A stretch of 64,000 bases of DNA from Arthrobacter zhangbolii (lineage in GTDB: Bacteria > Actinomycetota > Actinomycetes > Actinomycetales > Micrococcaceae). Location: the NCBI RefSeq assembly GCF_022869865.1, contig NZ_CP094984.1:1860001-1924000 (forward strand), given 5' to 3'. Made by a program: the position numbers and the translations under genes. The notes beneath the pieces are model-generated. The model had not been told where the DNA came from. It was given only the letters and a program-made list of their open reading frames with translations, and did no database searches. Within the stretch, counting starts at the first letter, position 1. Each line of letters begins with the position of its first letter. Below, piece by piece: positions 27,389 to 36,545 of the stretch.

Positions 27389-28119
27389 TGCGTGTCCTTC
27401 GTGGTGGTTGGGGGCGTATCAGAAGAAAGTCGGGGGAGGGGCGAACGCCCCTGGTCATGGCCGATGCCGTCAAACAGCCACGCCGTGAGCTGATCGGTCA
27501 TCTGCTCTTCCGTGGGCTTGTCGGGGCTGGGCGGTGAAGCGATCCAGCGTTCACCGGCGGCACGGATCATGCCCAGTGCCGCCGAGGGCCAGTACTGGGC
27601 GGTGGCGGTGGCCTGCGGAGGAACCTCCCGGCCGGCCAGGTACTGCCGCATGGCCGAATCCATCATGGAGGTGATGGTTTCGAAGAAATGTGACAGCGGT
27701 GTTTCCGCCTGCTGCTCCGGTCCGCCCTCGGCAAGACGGCCGGTGACAAACAGGTAGACGTTGGGAGAGGTCTCGGCCATCTGGAGGTAGGCGGAGACCA
27801 TGGCGCGCAGGCCCGAGCGCGGCGAGTCAGCGGTGCGGCCGGCGGCGAGGATCTTGTCCTGCATACGGGCGACCGCCATCTCGCCCATGGCTTGCTGCAG
27901 ACCGGCCTTATCACCGAAATAGCGGTAGAAGACGGACTTGGATGTCCCCGAGGCTGCCGCAATTTCCTCCATGGACGCGGAGTAGCCCAGGGTATGCACG
28001 GCGCCGCGCGCCGTTTTGATCAGGGTACGGCGTCGCTCGGCCCGGTGGGCTTCCCAGCGGAGCGAGCGGCCGTCCCCGGCCGGGGGAGAAGAGGACGGAT
28101 CCTCCATTGCGTTGTTCAC
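27385..28119 (-). CDS. TetR/AcrR family regulator of the fatty-acid module
   Basis: 244 residues; HTH at about residues 30-75 (GYSASMEEIAAASGTSKSVFYRYFGDKAGLQQAM), then a helical ligand domain. The GTG start lies three bases from a perfect 27-base palindrome, so autorepression and control of the divergent thiolase operon are likely. Translationally coupled to the downstream acyl-CoA oxidase gene. The ligand is probably an acyl-CoA, by context only. An ATG four codons downstream (28107) is an alternative start. Confidence 0.9.
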   Translation of the reverse strand: MNNAMEDPSSSPPAGDGRSLRWEAHRAERRRTLIKTARGAVHTLGYSASMEEIAAASGTSKSVFYRYFGDKAGLQQAMGEMAVARMQDKILAAGRTADSPRSGLRAMVSAYLQMAETSPNVYLFVTGRLAEGGPEQQAETPLSHFFETITSMMDSAMRQYLAGREVPPQATATAQYWPSAALGMIRAAGERWIASPPSPDKPTEEQMTDQLTAWLFDGIGHDQGRSPLPRLSSDTPPTTTKDTQ

Positions 28120-28121
28120 GA

Positions 28122-28148
28122 TACCCAGCGTATCAGGTACGCTGGGTA
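28122..28148. promoter_or_regulatory. TetR operator with overlapping divergent promoters
   Basis: Perfect inverted repeat TACCCAGCGTA-TCAGG-TACGCTGGGTA. Because of the symmetry each arm carries TACGCT: on the minus strand (28127-28132) seven bases before the tetR GTG, and on the plus strand (28138-28143) preceded at 17 bases by TTCACG (28115-28120) as a possible -35 for the thiolase operon. Repressor binding would mask both promoters. Confidence 0.75.
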
Positions 28149-28212
28149 ACAGTAACTACCGTCACACCGAACCGTTCCACCCACCCCCCTGGATTCCAAG
28201 GAGAGCGACGAC

Positions 28213-29544
28213 ATGGCTGCACAGCCCGAACCCGCCCGCGCCACGCCCGCAAACGGCACCACCGCACCCCGCAAGGCCGTAGTGATCGGCGGCAACCGCA
28301 TTCCCTTCGCCCGCTCCGGCGGCAAGTACACCTACAGCTCCAACCAGGACATGCTTACTGCTGCCCTCGACGGGCTGATTGCCCGTTTCGGCCTGCAGGG
28401 CGAACGGATCGGCGAAGTGGCCGGCGGCGCCGTCCTGAAGCACTCCCGCGATTTCAACCTCACCCGTGAAGCGGTCCTGGGTTCGGCACTGTCGCCGGAA
28501 ACCCCCGCCTACGACGTGCAGCAGGCCTGCGCCACCGGCTTGGAGACCGTGGTCAGCCTGGCCAACAAGATCAAGCTGGGACAGCTGGAATCCGCCATTG
28601 CCGGCGGCGTGGACTCCGCTTCGGATGCCCCCATCGCAGTCAGCGAAGGTCTGCGCCGGGCCCTGCTGGACCTCTCACGTGCACGCACCACCAAGCAGAA
28701 GCTCGCCGCCGTCGCGAAGATCCGGCCCAAGGACCTGTCCCCGAACGCCCCGACCACGGGCGAACCGCGCACCGGTCTGTCCATGGGCGAGCACCAGGCA
28801 CTGACCACGGCGCAGTGGAAGATTACCCGGGAGGCCCAGGACGAACTGGCGTTCAACAGCCACCGGAACATGGCCGCAGCCTATGACCGCGGTTTCTTTG
28901 ATGACCTGGTGACCCCGTACCGCGGCCTGGCCAAGGACGCCAACCTGCGTCCGGACACCACCATGGAAAAGCTCGCCAAGCTCAAGCCCGTCTTCGGCAA
29001 ATCCCTGGGCGACGCCGCAACCATGACCGCCGGCAACTCCACCCCGCTGACCGACGGCGCCTCCGTGGTACTGCTTGGCTCCGAAGACTACGCACGCGAA
29101 CACGACCTGCCGATGCTGGCCAACGTTGTGGACGCCGAAGCCGGTGCCGTGGACTTTGTGCACGGCAAGGACGGGCTGCTGATGGCTCCGGCCTTCGCAG
29201 TGCCCCGCCTGCTGGCCCGCAACAACCTCACCTTCGATGACTTCGACTTCTTCGAGATCCATGAGGCCTTCGCCGGCACCGTCCTTTCCACCCTGGCTGC
29301 CTGGGAGGACGAGGAGTTCTGCCGCACCCGCCTGGGACTGGATGCACCGCTGGGAAGCATCGACCGCAGCAAACTCAACGTCAACGGCTCCTCACTGGCA
29401 GCCGGCCACCCGTTCGCTGCCACCGGCGGCCGCATCGTCGCCTCGCTGGCGAAGATGCTGCATGAGAAGGGTTCGGGCCGCGGCCTGATTTCCATCTGTG
29501 CTGCCGGCGGACAGGGCCTCGTCGCGATCCTGGAGGCGCGCTAA
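28213..29544 (+). CDS. acetyl-CoA C-acyltransferase (thiolase)
   Basis: 443-residue thiolase of the FadI/FadA2 type. Nucleophile C106 is in QQACATGLET, the His motif is EIHEAFAG, and the second Cys C429 is in SICAAGGQG. It cleaves 3-oxoacyl-CoA with CoA. First gene of a three-gene operon; AAGGAG precedes the ATG. From recall the order thiolase, FabG4-like, HtdX-like parallels M. tuberculosis Rv0243 to Rv0241c. Confidence 0.95.
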   Translation: MAAQPEPARATPANGTTAPRKAVVIGGNRIPFARSGGKYTYSSNQDMLTAALDGLIARFGLQGERIGEVAGGAVLKHSRDFNLTREAVLGSALSPETPAYDVQQACATGLETVVSLANKIKLGQLESAIAGGVDSASDAPIAVSEGLRRALLDLSRARTTKQKLAAVAKIRPKDLSPNAPTTGEPRTGLSMGEHQALTTAQWKITREAQDELAFNSHRNMAAAYDRGFFDDLVTPYRGLAKDANLRPDTTMEKLAKLKPVFGKSLGDAATMTAGNSTPLTDGASVVLLGSEDYAREHDLPMLANVVDAEAGAVDFVHGKDGLLMAPAFAVPRLLARNNLTFDDFDFFEIHEAFAGTVLSTLAAWEDEEFCRTRLGLDAPLGSIDRSKLNVNGSSLAAGHPFAATGGRIVASLAKMLHEKGSGRGLISICAAGGQGLVAILEAR

Positions 29545-29546
29545 CC

Positions 29547-30887
29547 ATGACTGATACCTACCTCAAGCTGGTCAACACCGGCTTTACCAAGGACCTGTCC
29601 AAGAAGCTCGGCCTGCCCCGCCCGGCCATCCTTCGGCGCTTCGATCCGTCGAAGCCGCTGGTCCCCGGCCCCGTGCTGGTGCTGGGCAAGGGCGAGTCCG
29701 CCGATGACCTGGCACAGCTGCTGCTGTCCTGGGACCAGGATGTCCGCCGCCACGCCATGCCGAAGGAAAAGCTCGGCGCCATCCTCATTGTGCTCGACGA
29801 CGCCGCGGCCCCTGCCGATCTGGGCGAGCCGGTGCTGGCTGCCGGTGCTGCCCTGCGCGACCTCGCCCCGGGCGGCCGCGTAGTGACTGTTTCCCGTCCC
29901 GCTGCCGAGGCACAGGACCCTGCCGCAGCAGCAGCGCGGCAGGGCATTGACGGGACCCTGCGCTCCATCGCCCACGAGCTGCGCGGCGGTGCCACTGCCA
30001 ACGGCATCGTGCTGGCCAACGGGACACAGGCTACTGCTCCCTCGGTGGCCGCCGCCCTGCGTTTCCTGCTGTCGGGCAAGAGTGCCTACGTCAGCGGCCA
30101 GTTCGTCACGGTCGGTTCGGATGCGGGAACACTGCCGGCGGACTGGAATGCGCCGCTGGCAGGCAAGGTGGCGGTGGTGACCGGTGCTGCCCGCGGCATT
30201 GGCGCAGCCATTGCCAAGGTCCTGCACCGCGATGGCGCGCAGGTCATTGTGGTGGATGTTCCGGCAGCCGGTGAACAGCTGGCGAAGGTGGCCAACGAAA
30301 TCGGCGGCACTGCCCTGCAGGTGGACATCACCCGCGAAGACGCCGCTGACCGGATCCTCGCCCACGCCGCCGAGCGCTACGGGCACCTGGACATCGTGAT
30401 CCACAATGCCGGGATCACCCGCGACAAGCTCCTTGCCAACATGGACGAATCCCGCTGGGGCTCGGTCATCGCAGTGAATATTGCCTCCCAGCTGCGCATG
30501 AATGAAACCTTTCTGGCCTCGGACGGTTTCAGCCCGGAGGGCCGGATTGTGTCGCTGGCCTCCACCAGCGGAATCGCCGGCAACCGGGGCCAGACCAACT
30601 ACGCCGCTTCAAAGGGCGGCGTGATCGGCATGGTCCGGGCCACGGCACCGCTGCTGGCTCCGCGCGGCGGTTCCATCAATGCCGTTGCCCCGGGATTCAT
30701 TGAAACGGACATGACCGCAGCCATCCCGGCACTGACCCGTCAGGTGGCCCGCCGGCTGTCCAGCCTGCAGCAGGGCGGCCTGCCGGTGGATGTGGCAGAG
30801 ACGATCGCCTTCCTTGCCTCCGATGCGGCTGCCGGGGTCAACGGCCAGGTGGTCCGGGTGTGCGGCCAGAACATGGTGGGCGCATGA
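29547..30887 (+). CDS. FabG4-like 3-oxoacyl reductase
   Basis: High-molecular-weight FabG of 446 residues: an N-terminal flavodoxin-like domain (about 1-205) lacking catalytic motifs, then a classical SDR domain with TGAARGIG (about 212-219), NAGITRDKL, Ser in LASTSGIAG, and Y352/K356. Mycobacterial FabG4 uses NADH and acts on long 3-oxoacyl-CoA. It starts two bases after the thiolase stop. Confidence 0.93.
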   Translation: MTDTYLKLVNTGFTKDLSKKLGLPRPAILRRFDPSKPLVPGPVLVLGKGESADDLAQLLLSWDQDVRRHAMPKEKLGAILIVLDDAAAPADLGEPVLAAGAALRDLAPGGRVVTVSRPAAEAQDPAAAAARQGIDGTLRSIAHELRGGATANGIVLANGTQATAPSVAAALRFLLSGKSAYVSGQFVTVGSDAGTLPADWNAPLAGKVAVVTGAARGIGAAIAKVLHRDGAQVIVVDVPAAGEQLAKVANEIGGTALQVDITREDAADRILAHAAERYGHLDIVIHNAGITRDKLLANMDESRWGSVIAVNIASQLRMNETFLASDGFSPEGRIVSLASTSGIAGNRGQTNYAASKGGVIGMVRATAPLLAPRGGSINAVAPGFIETDMTAAIPALTRQVARRLSSLQQGGLPVDVAETIAFLASDAAAGVNGQVVRVCGQNMVGA

Positions 30888-31828
30888 GCACTACCCAGCT
30901 CACCGAAATCCCGGCACTGGGCAAGCTGTATGCCGGCGCCGTGGGCAGCGCGGCGAAGTCGCGCCTGTCCCCGGCCAAGGGGACCGGGCTGCTCCCGGCT
31001 GACCGGCATGAAGTCCGCGGCGCCGTTGTGGATCTGGCCAAGCTGACCGATTTCCAGCGCCTGGTCCTGCACAGCGCCACGGATTACCTGCCCACCGGAT
31101 ACGTGCACACGTTTGCCTTCCCGGTCGCCATGAGCCTGATGGCCCGGGAGGACTTTCCGCTTCCGCTGCTGGGCATGGTGCACCTGCGCAACGTTGTCCA
31201 GCATTTCCGTCCCATCCACTACACCGAACCGCTGACGGTCACCGCCTGGGCGGAAAACCTGGACGGCCACCGTGCCGGCACCCAGGTGGAGCTGGTTGCC
31301 GAGGTTACTTCCGATGCCGGTGAGGTCCTGTGGCGCGGCCGCTCGACCTACCTGGCCAAGGGCGTCTTCCTGCCGAAGATCGACAGGCCGGCAGCGGCCG
31401 GTCCCCGCCCCGAGTTCATTCCGCCGCTGCCGACGGCGTCGTGGCGCCTCGGGGCGGATGCAGGCCGTAACTATGCCCGGGTCTCGGGGGACTTTAATCC
31501 CATCCACCTCAGCCGCCTGTCGGCGAAGGCACTGGGCATGAAGCGGTCCCTGGCCCACGGCATGTACCTGGCCTCCCGGGTGGTGGCCGATGCGGTGCAG
31601 ACCCACGAGGGGCCCTTCGAATGGAGCATTGACTTCGAGTCGCCGGTGCTCCTGCCCGCCACGGTTGCCGTGGCCATCACCGACGAGGAGCAGGACGCCG
31701 GATGGTCCGGTTCCAGCTTCACCGGCTGGAACCCGCGCTCCCAGCGCCGGCACTTCTCCGGGATTGTTGCTCCGCTGGTTTCCGGAGATGCACCTGCCGG
31801 CGGGTTCGCCGCCGGCACACGCGCCTGA
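30884..31828 (+). CDS. MaoC-like (R)-specific enoyl hydratase, HtdX-like
   Basis: 314 residues with a double hot-dog layout. The C-terminal half carries the hydratase-2 motif YARVSGDFNPIHLS (catalytic Asp and His) and AHGMYLASRVV. It would hydrate 2-enoyl-CoA to (R)-3-hydroxyacyl-CoA, partnering the reductase upstream. ATG overlaps the FabG4-like stop by four bases. Confidence 0.9.
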   Translation: MSTTQLTEIPALGKLYAGAVGSAAKSRLSPAKGTGLLPADRHEVRGAVVDLAKLTDFQRLVLHSATDYLPTGYVHTFAFPVAMSLMAREDFPLPLLGMVHLRNVVQHFRPIHYTEPLTVTAWAENLDGHRAGTQVELVAEVTSDAGEVLWRGRSTYLAKGVFLPKIDRPAAAGPRPEFIPPLPTASWRLGADAGRNYARVSGDFNPIHLSRLSAKALGMKRSLAHGMYLASRVVADAVQTHEGPFEWSIDFESPVLLPATVAVAITDEEQDAGWSGSSFTGWNPRSQRRHFSGIVAPLVSGDAPAGGFAAGTRA

Positions 31829-31849
31829 TTCCGGCGCAGTTCCCCGGGT

Positions 31850-31894
31850 GGGCCTGCCCGGTACCCGAGCCAGTCTCCGGTACCGGGCAGGCCC
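31850..31894 (+). terminator. terminator of the thiolase operon
   Basis: Perfect 16-base stem (31850-31865 with 31879-31894, GGGCCTGCCCGGTACC on the left) and a 13-base loop, followed by GTTTAA, 20 bases after the hydratase stop. Confidence 0.75.
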
Positions 31895-31948
31895 GTTTAA
31901 CGTGCCGCGGGACGGCGGGACGGCGGTCCCGTGCAGGCGGGGCGCTGC

Positions 31949-31954
31949 TAAGGT
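31949..31954 (+). promoter_or_regulatory. -10 element TAAGGT, leaderless-type
   Basis: Hexamer seven bases before the ATG of the kynureninase gene; no Shine-Dalgarno. Confidence 0.5.
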
Positions 31955-31961
31955 TTTGCTC

Positions 31962-33179
31962 ATGATTGATGCTGCCGCCCTGCTGCTGCGGGCCAAGGAA
32001 CTGGATGCGGCTGATCCGCTGGCGGGCTACCGGGACCGTTTCCTGCCCGCAGAGGGAGTCCGTGCCTATCTGGACGGTAATTCGCTGGGCCGTCCGCTGC
32101 GTGCCACTGCCGAACACCTGCAGGAATTTGTTGCCCGGCAGTGGGGCGGACGGCTGATCCGCGGCTGGGACGAGGAATGGCTGGAGCTGCCCGCCCGCAT
32201 CGGTGACGAGTTGGGGGAGGTAGCCCTGGGCGCGGCACCCGGCCAGTGCATCGTGGCAGATTCAACCACCGTACTGCTCTACAAACTTGCCCGGGCCGCC
32301 GTCGCCGCCCGACCGGACCGCACCGAGATCCTGCTGGACGCGGACAATTTTCCCACCGACCGGTACGTGCTGGAGGGTGTGGCCCGGGAATGCGGCCTGA
32401 CCCTTCGCTGGGTCAGCGCAGACTATGCCGGCGGCGTGAGCGCCGGGGCGGTTGCCGATGCCGTGGGACCGCAGACCGCGCTGGCTGTCTTCAGCCATGT
32501 GGCGTACCGGTCCGGCTACCTGGCCGACGCTGCCGCCATTACCGAAACCGTGCAGCGGGCCGGCGGGCTGGTGCTGTGGGATCTCTGCCACTCCGCGGGG
32601 GCCGTTCCGGCAGAGCTTGATACCTGGAACGCGGACTACGCCGTAGGCTGCAGCTACAAATACCTCAACGGCGGTCCCGGTGCGCCGGCCTGGGCCTATG
32701 TTGCTGCCCGCCACCAGCCGGATTTCTCCCAGCCGATCCAGGGCTGGCTGGGTTCCCAGGATCCGTTCGGCATGGCCCAGGGCTATGTTCCGGCGGACGG
32801 CATCCGCCGTCTGGTGTCCGGCACACCCCCGATCCTGGGCATGCTCGCCATGCAGGACATGATTGCCCTGATCCGCGAAGCCGGCATGGAGGCTGTCCGG
32901 GCCAAGTCCGAGGCCCTTACCGCGTATGCCGTAACTGCTGTGGACGCGCTGCTGGCGCCGCACGGCGTGGTACTTGCCTCACCGCGCGATCCGGAGCGCC
33001 GTGGCAGCCATATCACCATTGACGGCCCGGGTTTCAAAGCGGTGACTGCCAGGCTCTGGGAACAGGGGATCATTCCCGACTACCGCAACCCGGACGGTAT
33101 CCGGTTGGGGCTCTCGCCGCTGTCCACGTCCTTTGAAGAGACGTTTACCGGCGTTGAGGCGGTGCTGTCGGAACTCTAG
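31962..33179 (+). CDS. kynU: kynureninase
   Basis: PLP enzyme of 405 residues splitting kynurenine or 3-hydroxykynurenine to anthranilates and alanine. The family features are YLDGNSLGRP near the N-terminus, DSTTVLLYKLARAA, WDLCHSAGAVP with the PLP Asp, and the Schiff-base Lys K233 in CSYKYLNGGPG. No other kynurenine-pathway gene is in the window. The stop overlaps that of the convergent universal stress gene by four bases. Confidence 0.93.
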   Translation: MIDAAALLLRAKELDAADPLAGYRDRFLPAEGVRAYLDGNSLGRPLRATAEHLQEFVARQWGGRLIRGWDEEWLELPARIGDELGEVALGAAPGQCIVADSTTVLLYKLARAAVAARPDRTEILLDADNFPTDRYVLEGVARECGLTLRWVSADYAGGVSAGAVADAVGPQTALAVFSHVAYRSGYLADAAAITETVQRAGGLVLWDLCHSAGAVPAELDTWNADYAVGCSYKYLNGGPGAPAWAYVAARHQPDFSQPIQGWLGSQDPFGMAQGYVPADGIRRLVSGTPPILGMLAMQDMIALIREAGMEAVRAKSEALTAYAVTAVDALLAPHGVVLASPRDPERRGSHITIDGPGFKAVTARLWEQGIIPDYRNPDGIRLGLSPLSTSFEETFTGVEAVLSEL

Positions 33180-33568
33180 GCCTGCCCGGCCTTAACCGCG
33201 AGCACCGGGCAGCCGGCCTCCAGCAGGACCCGCTGGGCGGTGCTGCCCATCAGCAGTTTCCCAACCGGGGTGCGGGGCCGCAGCCCCAGCACGATCAGCC
33301 GCGCGTCATGGCTTTCCGCTGCCTTGAGGATCTCCTCCGCGGAATCGTAGTCGCCTACCGGATGCAGCAGCTGATGGGGCAGCCGTGAGCCCTGCAGCAC
33401 CGTCTCCAGTGCCTGGAGGTAGTCCCGTGGGGCGGCACTCCGGGCGCCGTGGCTGCTCTCCACATTCACCACCACAAGCCCGGTACCCAGTTCCCTGGCA
33501 GCACGGATGCCGGCGCTCAGGGCCGATTCGCCCTCCGGTGTGGGGACGTATCCGACGACGACGCTCAT
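33176..33568 (-). CDS. universal stress protein
   Basis: 130-residue single UspA domain. The ATP-binding signature is present as VLGLRPRTPVGKLLMGSTAQRVLLEAGCPVLAVK (G-2x-G-9x-G-S/T pattern), so it is probably the ATP-binding type. AAGGAG is three bases before the ATG at 33568. It follows the APC permease gene by about 40 bases and is likely co-transcribed. Confidence 0.9.
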   Translation of the reverse strand: MSVVVGYVPTPEGESALSAGIRAARELGTGLVVVNVESSHGARSAAPRDYLQALETVLQGSRLPHQLLHPVGDYDSAEEILKAAESHDARLIVLGLRPRTPVGKLLMGSTAQRVLLEAGCPVLAVKAGQA

Positions 33569-33609
33569 GGTCTCCTTCTTCCTGATGTGTACGGGCCGTG
33601 CCTTCGCAC

Positions 33610-35013
33610 CTAATTCAACTCCGTGGGGTCGGTAAACCGGGTCCTGCGTGCCTTGACGGCACGGTTCCAGAACCAGGTCAGCACCCAGAGCACCAGGCCC
33701 AGGAGCAGCAGGATCCCGGCGATGCGGTATTCGATGGGATCCTGGGCCCACGGGCCGAGCAGGAAGGCACAGGTCAGGGCGCCGATGAAGGGCATGATGC
33801 CGGGGGAGCGGAAGTGCGGCCGGTCCGTTGGCGTCCGGCGAAGCACGATGCACGCAATGTTCACCACCGTGAAGACGGCCAGCAGCAGCAGCGCGGTGGT
33901 TCCGCCGAGGGCCGTGACCGTTCCCCGGCCCATGAAGTTGGTGACCACCACAATGAGGCCCACGGCAATCGCCGTCGTAAAAACAATGGCCGCCCACGGC
34001 GTCCGCCGTCCGTGCAGTACCAGCGAGAGCCCGCGCGGCAGCACATCCTGCCGCGCCATGCCGTAGAGCAGCCGGCTGGCCATCAGCATGTTGATCAGGG
34101 CGGTATTGGCTACGGCAAAGATGGACAGGAACGGATAGATACTGTCCACCGGCAGGTTCGGGGCTCCTGCCCGCACCACTTCCAGCAGCGGTGTTGCGCT
34201 TTCGGAGAGCTGGCCCACGGGGACCACGGCCACCGCCGCGATGGACACCAGCAGGTAGACCGTCACGGTGATGCTCAGGCCAGTCAGCATTACTTTCGGG
34301 AAGATCCGCACCGGGTCGTGGGTTTCCTCCGCCATGTTCACGCTGTCTTCGAAGCCAACCATGGAGAAGAAAGCCAGGGCGGTGGCGCCCGTGAGCGCAA
34401 GGAACACGCTCTTGCCCGCCTCGGTCTCGAACACCACCACGCGGGAGAAGTCCGCATTCCCCTGGCCCATGGCCCAGAAACCAATAACGATCACAATCAG
34501 CAGCCCGGTCAGTTCAATGGCTGTCAGGACGATATTGAAGCGCACACTCTCCGCGGCTCCGCGCAGGTTAATCGCGGCCAGCAGCAGCATAAAGGCGACC
34601 GCTATCCAGGTGACTCCGGTCTGCCCCCATTCCAGCCGGAATCCGACAATGAAGTTTTCGGCCAGGAACTTGGCCGCAGTGGACGCGGAGGTAATACCCG
34701 AACAGAGCACAGCGAACGTGACCAGGAAGGTCAGGAAATGTACCCCGAAGGCCTTGTGGGTGTAGAGCGCCGCTCCGGCCGCCTGCGGATACTTGGTGAC
34801 CAGCTCCAGATACGACAGTGCCGTGATGGTGGCCACTGCGAAGGCCAGCAGAATCGGCGCCCACGCCGCTCCGCCGATCTCACCGGCGACCTGCCCGGTG
34901 AGTGCGTACACACCGGTTCCCAGAATGTCACCGACGATGAACAGCAGCAGCAGTTTGGTCCCCATGACCCGCTTGAGCTCGGTCTGACCGGTTTCCGCTT
35001 TGATGTCAGCCAT
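33610..35013 (-). CDS. APC family amino-acid permease
   Basis: 467 residues with twelve hydrophobic helices. Helix 1 has the APC glycine motif IVGDILGTGVYALTG, and SMVGFEDSVNMAEETHDP lies between helices 6 and 7, as in amino-acid transporters of this superfamily. Substrate unknown; convergent placement next to kynU would fit an aromatic amino acid but is weak evidence. GGGAGG precedes the ATG. Confidence 0.88.
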   Translation of the reverse strand: MADIKAETGQTELKRVMGTKLLLLFIVGDILGTGVYALTGQVAGEIGGAAWAPILLAFAVATITALSYLELVTKYPQAAGAALYTHKAFGVHFLTFLVTFAVLCSGITSASTAAKFLAENFIVGFRLEWGQTGVTWIAVAFMLLLAAINLRGAAESVRFNIVLTAIELTGLLIVIVIGFWAMGQGNADFSRVVVFETEAGKSVFLALTGATALAFFSMVGFEDSVNMAEETHDPVRIFPKVMLTGLSITVTVYLLVSIAAVAVVPVGQLSESATPLLEVVRAGAPNLPVDSIYPFLSIFAVANTALINMLMASRLLYGMARQDVLPRGLSLVLHGRRTPWAAIVFTTAIAVGLIVVVTNFMGRGTVTALGGTTALLLLAVFTVVNIACIVLRRTPTDRPHFRSPGIMPFIGALTCAFLLGPWAQDPIEYRIAGILLLLGLVLWVLTWFWNRAVKARRTRFTDPTELN

Positions 35014-35074
35014 GGCTGTCCTCCCGGACGTTCACCGATACCGCATTGGTCGGTATTCTGCGCGGTGCGCGAGG

Positions 35075-36424
35075 CTAAGGCAATGGCGCCGGGCCACCCG
35101 GCTGCCCTGCTGACCCGGGAATCACCCGGACGGCCCCGATCCTGCGCCGGCGTACGCCCAGGACCTCCAGCCGGCACCCCGGTGCAGCGACACTGTCCCC
35201 GGGGCGGGCCATGCGGCCAAGCTGTTCAAGGATGTATCCCGCCACCGTCTCGTACTGCCCCTCCGGCAGGCCGATTCCGGTCAGGCGTTCAAACTCCTGG
35301 AGGATCAGCGCCCCGTCCACCACCAGCTGGCCCTTTTCCTTCCGGAACCGGTCTTCCGGGTCGCGCCCGGTGTCATATTCGTCGTAAATCTCGCCCACGA
35401 GTTCCTCGACCAGATCCTCCAGCGTGACAATGCCGTCCGTTCCGCCGTATTCATCCACCACAACCGCAATATGGCTCTGCTCGGCGCGCATCCGCGACAG
35501 CGAGGGCACTACGGTGGCCGTCCCGGGCAGGAACAGCAGCGGGCGGACAATATCCGCGAGGGTCCGAGTTTCGCCCCGGCTTTTGCCCGTGGCGTTCGCC
35601 CCGCCGTCCCCGTCTCCCCGCAGGAGGTCACGGACGTGGATGAAGCCGATGACGTCATCCGGGGAGTCCCGGATGACGGGGTACCTGGAATACGGCAGCG
35701 AATGGACTGCCACCCGTGCCTGGGGCAGTGTCAGGTCCGCCTGCAGGAAACGTACCTCGGGCCGCGGGCGCATCACTTCCTGGAGCAGGCGCTGGCCTGC
35801 GCCAAAAACGTCCGAAAGGATCCGCCTGCTGTCCTCCGCCAGGACCGGACTGGCCGCGACCATGTCCCACAGTTCCTGCGAGCTAATGGGCGGGGTTTTG
35901 ACCCGCGGGTCACCGCCCAGCAGGCGGACTACCGCGTCCGTGGATACGGACAGCGCCTTGATCACTGGGCGCATCACCACGGCAAAGACGTTCAGCGGCG
36001 GGGCGAGGATCCTGGTCACCCGCTCCGCGTTCTGCATTGCCAGGCGTTTGGGGACCAGTTCTCCCAGCACCAGGGACAAATAGGCGACGGCGAGGGTGAG
36101 CAGGATGAAGGCGGCAGCATCTGCGGCTGCCGGTCCCAGCCCCGCGCCGCGCAGCAGCGGTGCCACGGCCGGGGCCAGTGCCGAGGCGCCGTATGCGGCC
36201 GAGAAAAAGCCTGAAAGCGTGACGCCTATCTGGATGGACGAAAGGAAGAGGTTGGGGTTGCGGGCCAACGCCGCGATCTTCTTTCCGCCGGTGCCCGTTG
36301 CTTCGATCCGGTTGATCTGGCTCTCGCGCAGGGACACCAGTGCCATTTCGGCACCGGCGAAGACTCCGCCAAGGAGGATGAAGAAGACAACCAGCAGGAG
36401 GTTAAAGCCAGTACCGCCGTCCAT
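35075..36424 (-). CDS. hemolysin C / CorC family membrane protein with CBS pair
   Basis: 449 residues: a DUF21/CNNM membrane domain with about four helices (1-200), two CBS domains (about 220-340, RYPVIRDSPDDVIGFIHVRDLL and VVDEYGGTDGIVTLEDLVEELVGEI), and a C-terminal CorC/HlyC domain. Relatives take part in magnesium or cobalt handling. The hemolysin label is historical. A leaderless-type TACGCT lies seven bases before the ATG at 36424. Confidence 0.9.
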   Translation of the reverse strand: MDGGTGFNLLLVVFFILLGGVFAGAEMALVSLRESQINRIEATGTGGKKIAALARNPNLFLSSIQIGVTLSGFFSAAYGASALAPAVAPLLRGAGLGPAAADAAAFILLTLAVAYLSLVLGELVPKRLAMQNAERVTRILAPPLNVFAVVMRPVIKALSVSTDAVVRLLGGDPRVKTPPISSQELWDMVAASPVLAEDSRRILSDVFGAGQRLLQEVMRPRPEVRFLQADLTLPQARVAVHSLPYSRYPVIRDSPDDVIGFIHVRDLLRGDGDGGANATGKSRGETRTLADIVRPLLFLPGTATVVPSLSRMRAEQSHIAVVVDEYGGTDGIVTLEDLVEELVGEIYDEYDTGRDPEDRFRKEKGQLVVDGALILQEFERLTGIGLPEGQYETVAGYILEQLGRMARPGDSVAAPGCRLEVLGVRRRRIGAVRVIPGSAGQPGGPAPLP

Positions 36425-36431
36425 GACTCCG

Positions 36432-36437
36432 AGCGTA
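36432..36437 (-). promoter_or_regulatory. -10 element TACGCT, leaderless-type
   Basis: Minus-strand hexamer seven bases before the ATG of the CBS/CorC gene. A GGAG within the spacer is too close to act as ribosome-binding site. Confidence 0.45.
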
Positions 36438-36545
36438 CCGGCGCCCGGGCGTACAGGACACGTTCCACCGGAATCCCGGGGACGCGGGCGGCCAGTCCGG
36501 CGCGTATGCAGTGCCGTCAGCCGCCGCGGGAAGTAAGACGGGCCG

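Noticed and set aside
32240-33179. Kynurenine catabolic cluster
   Set aside because: Only kynureninase is recognisable. No dioxygenase, formamidase or hydroxylase gene is in the window.
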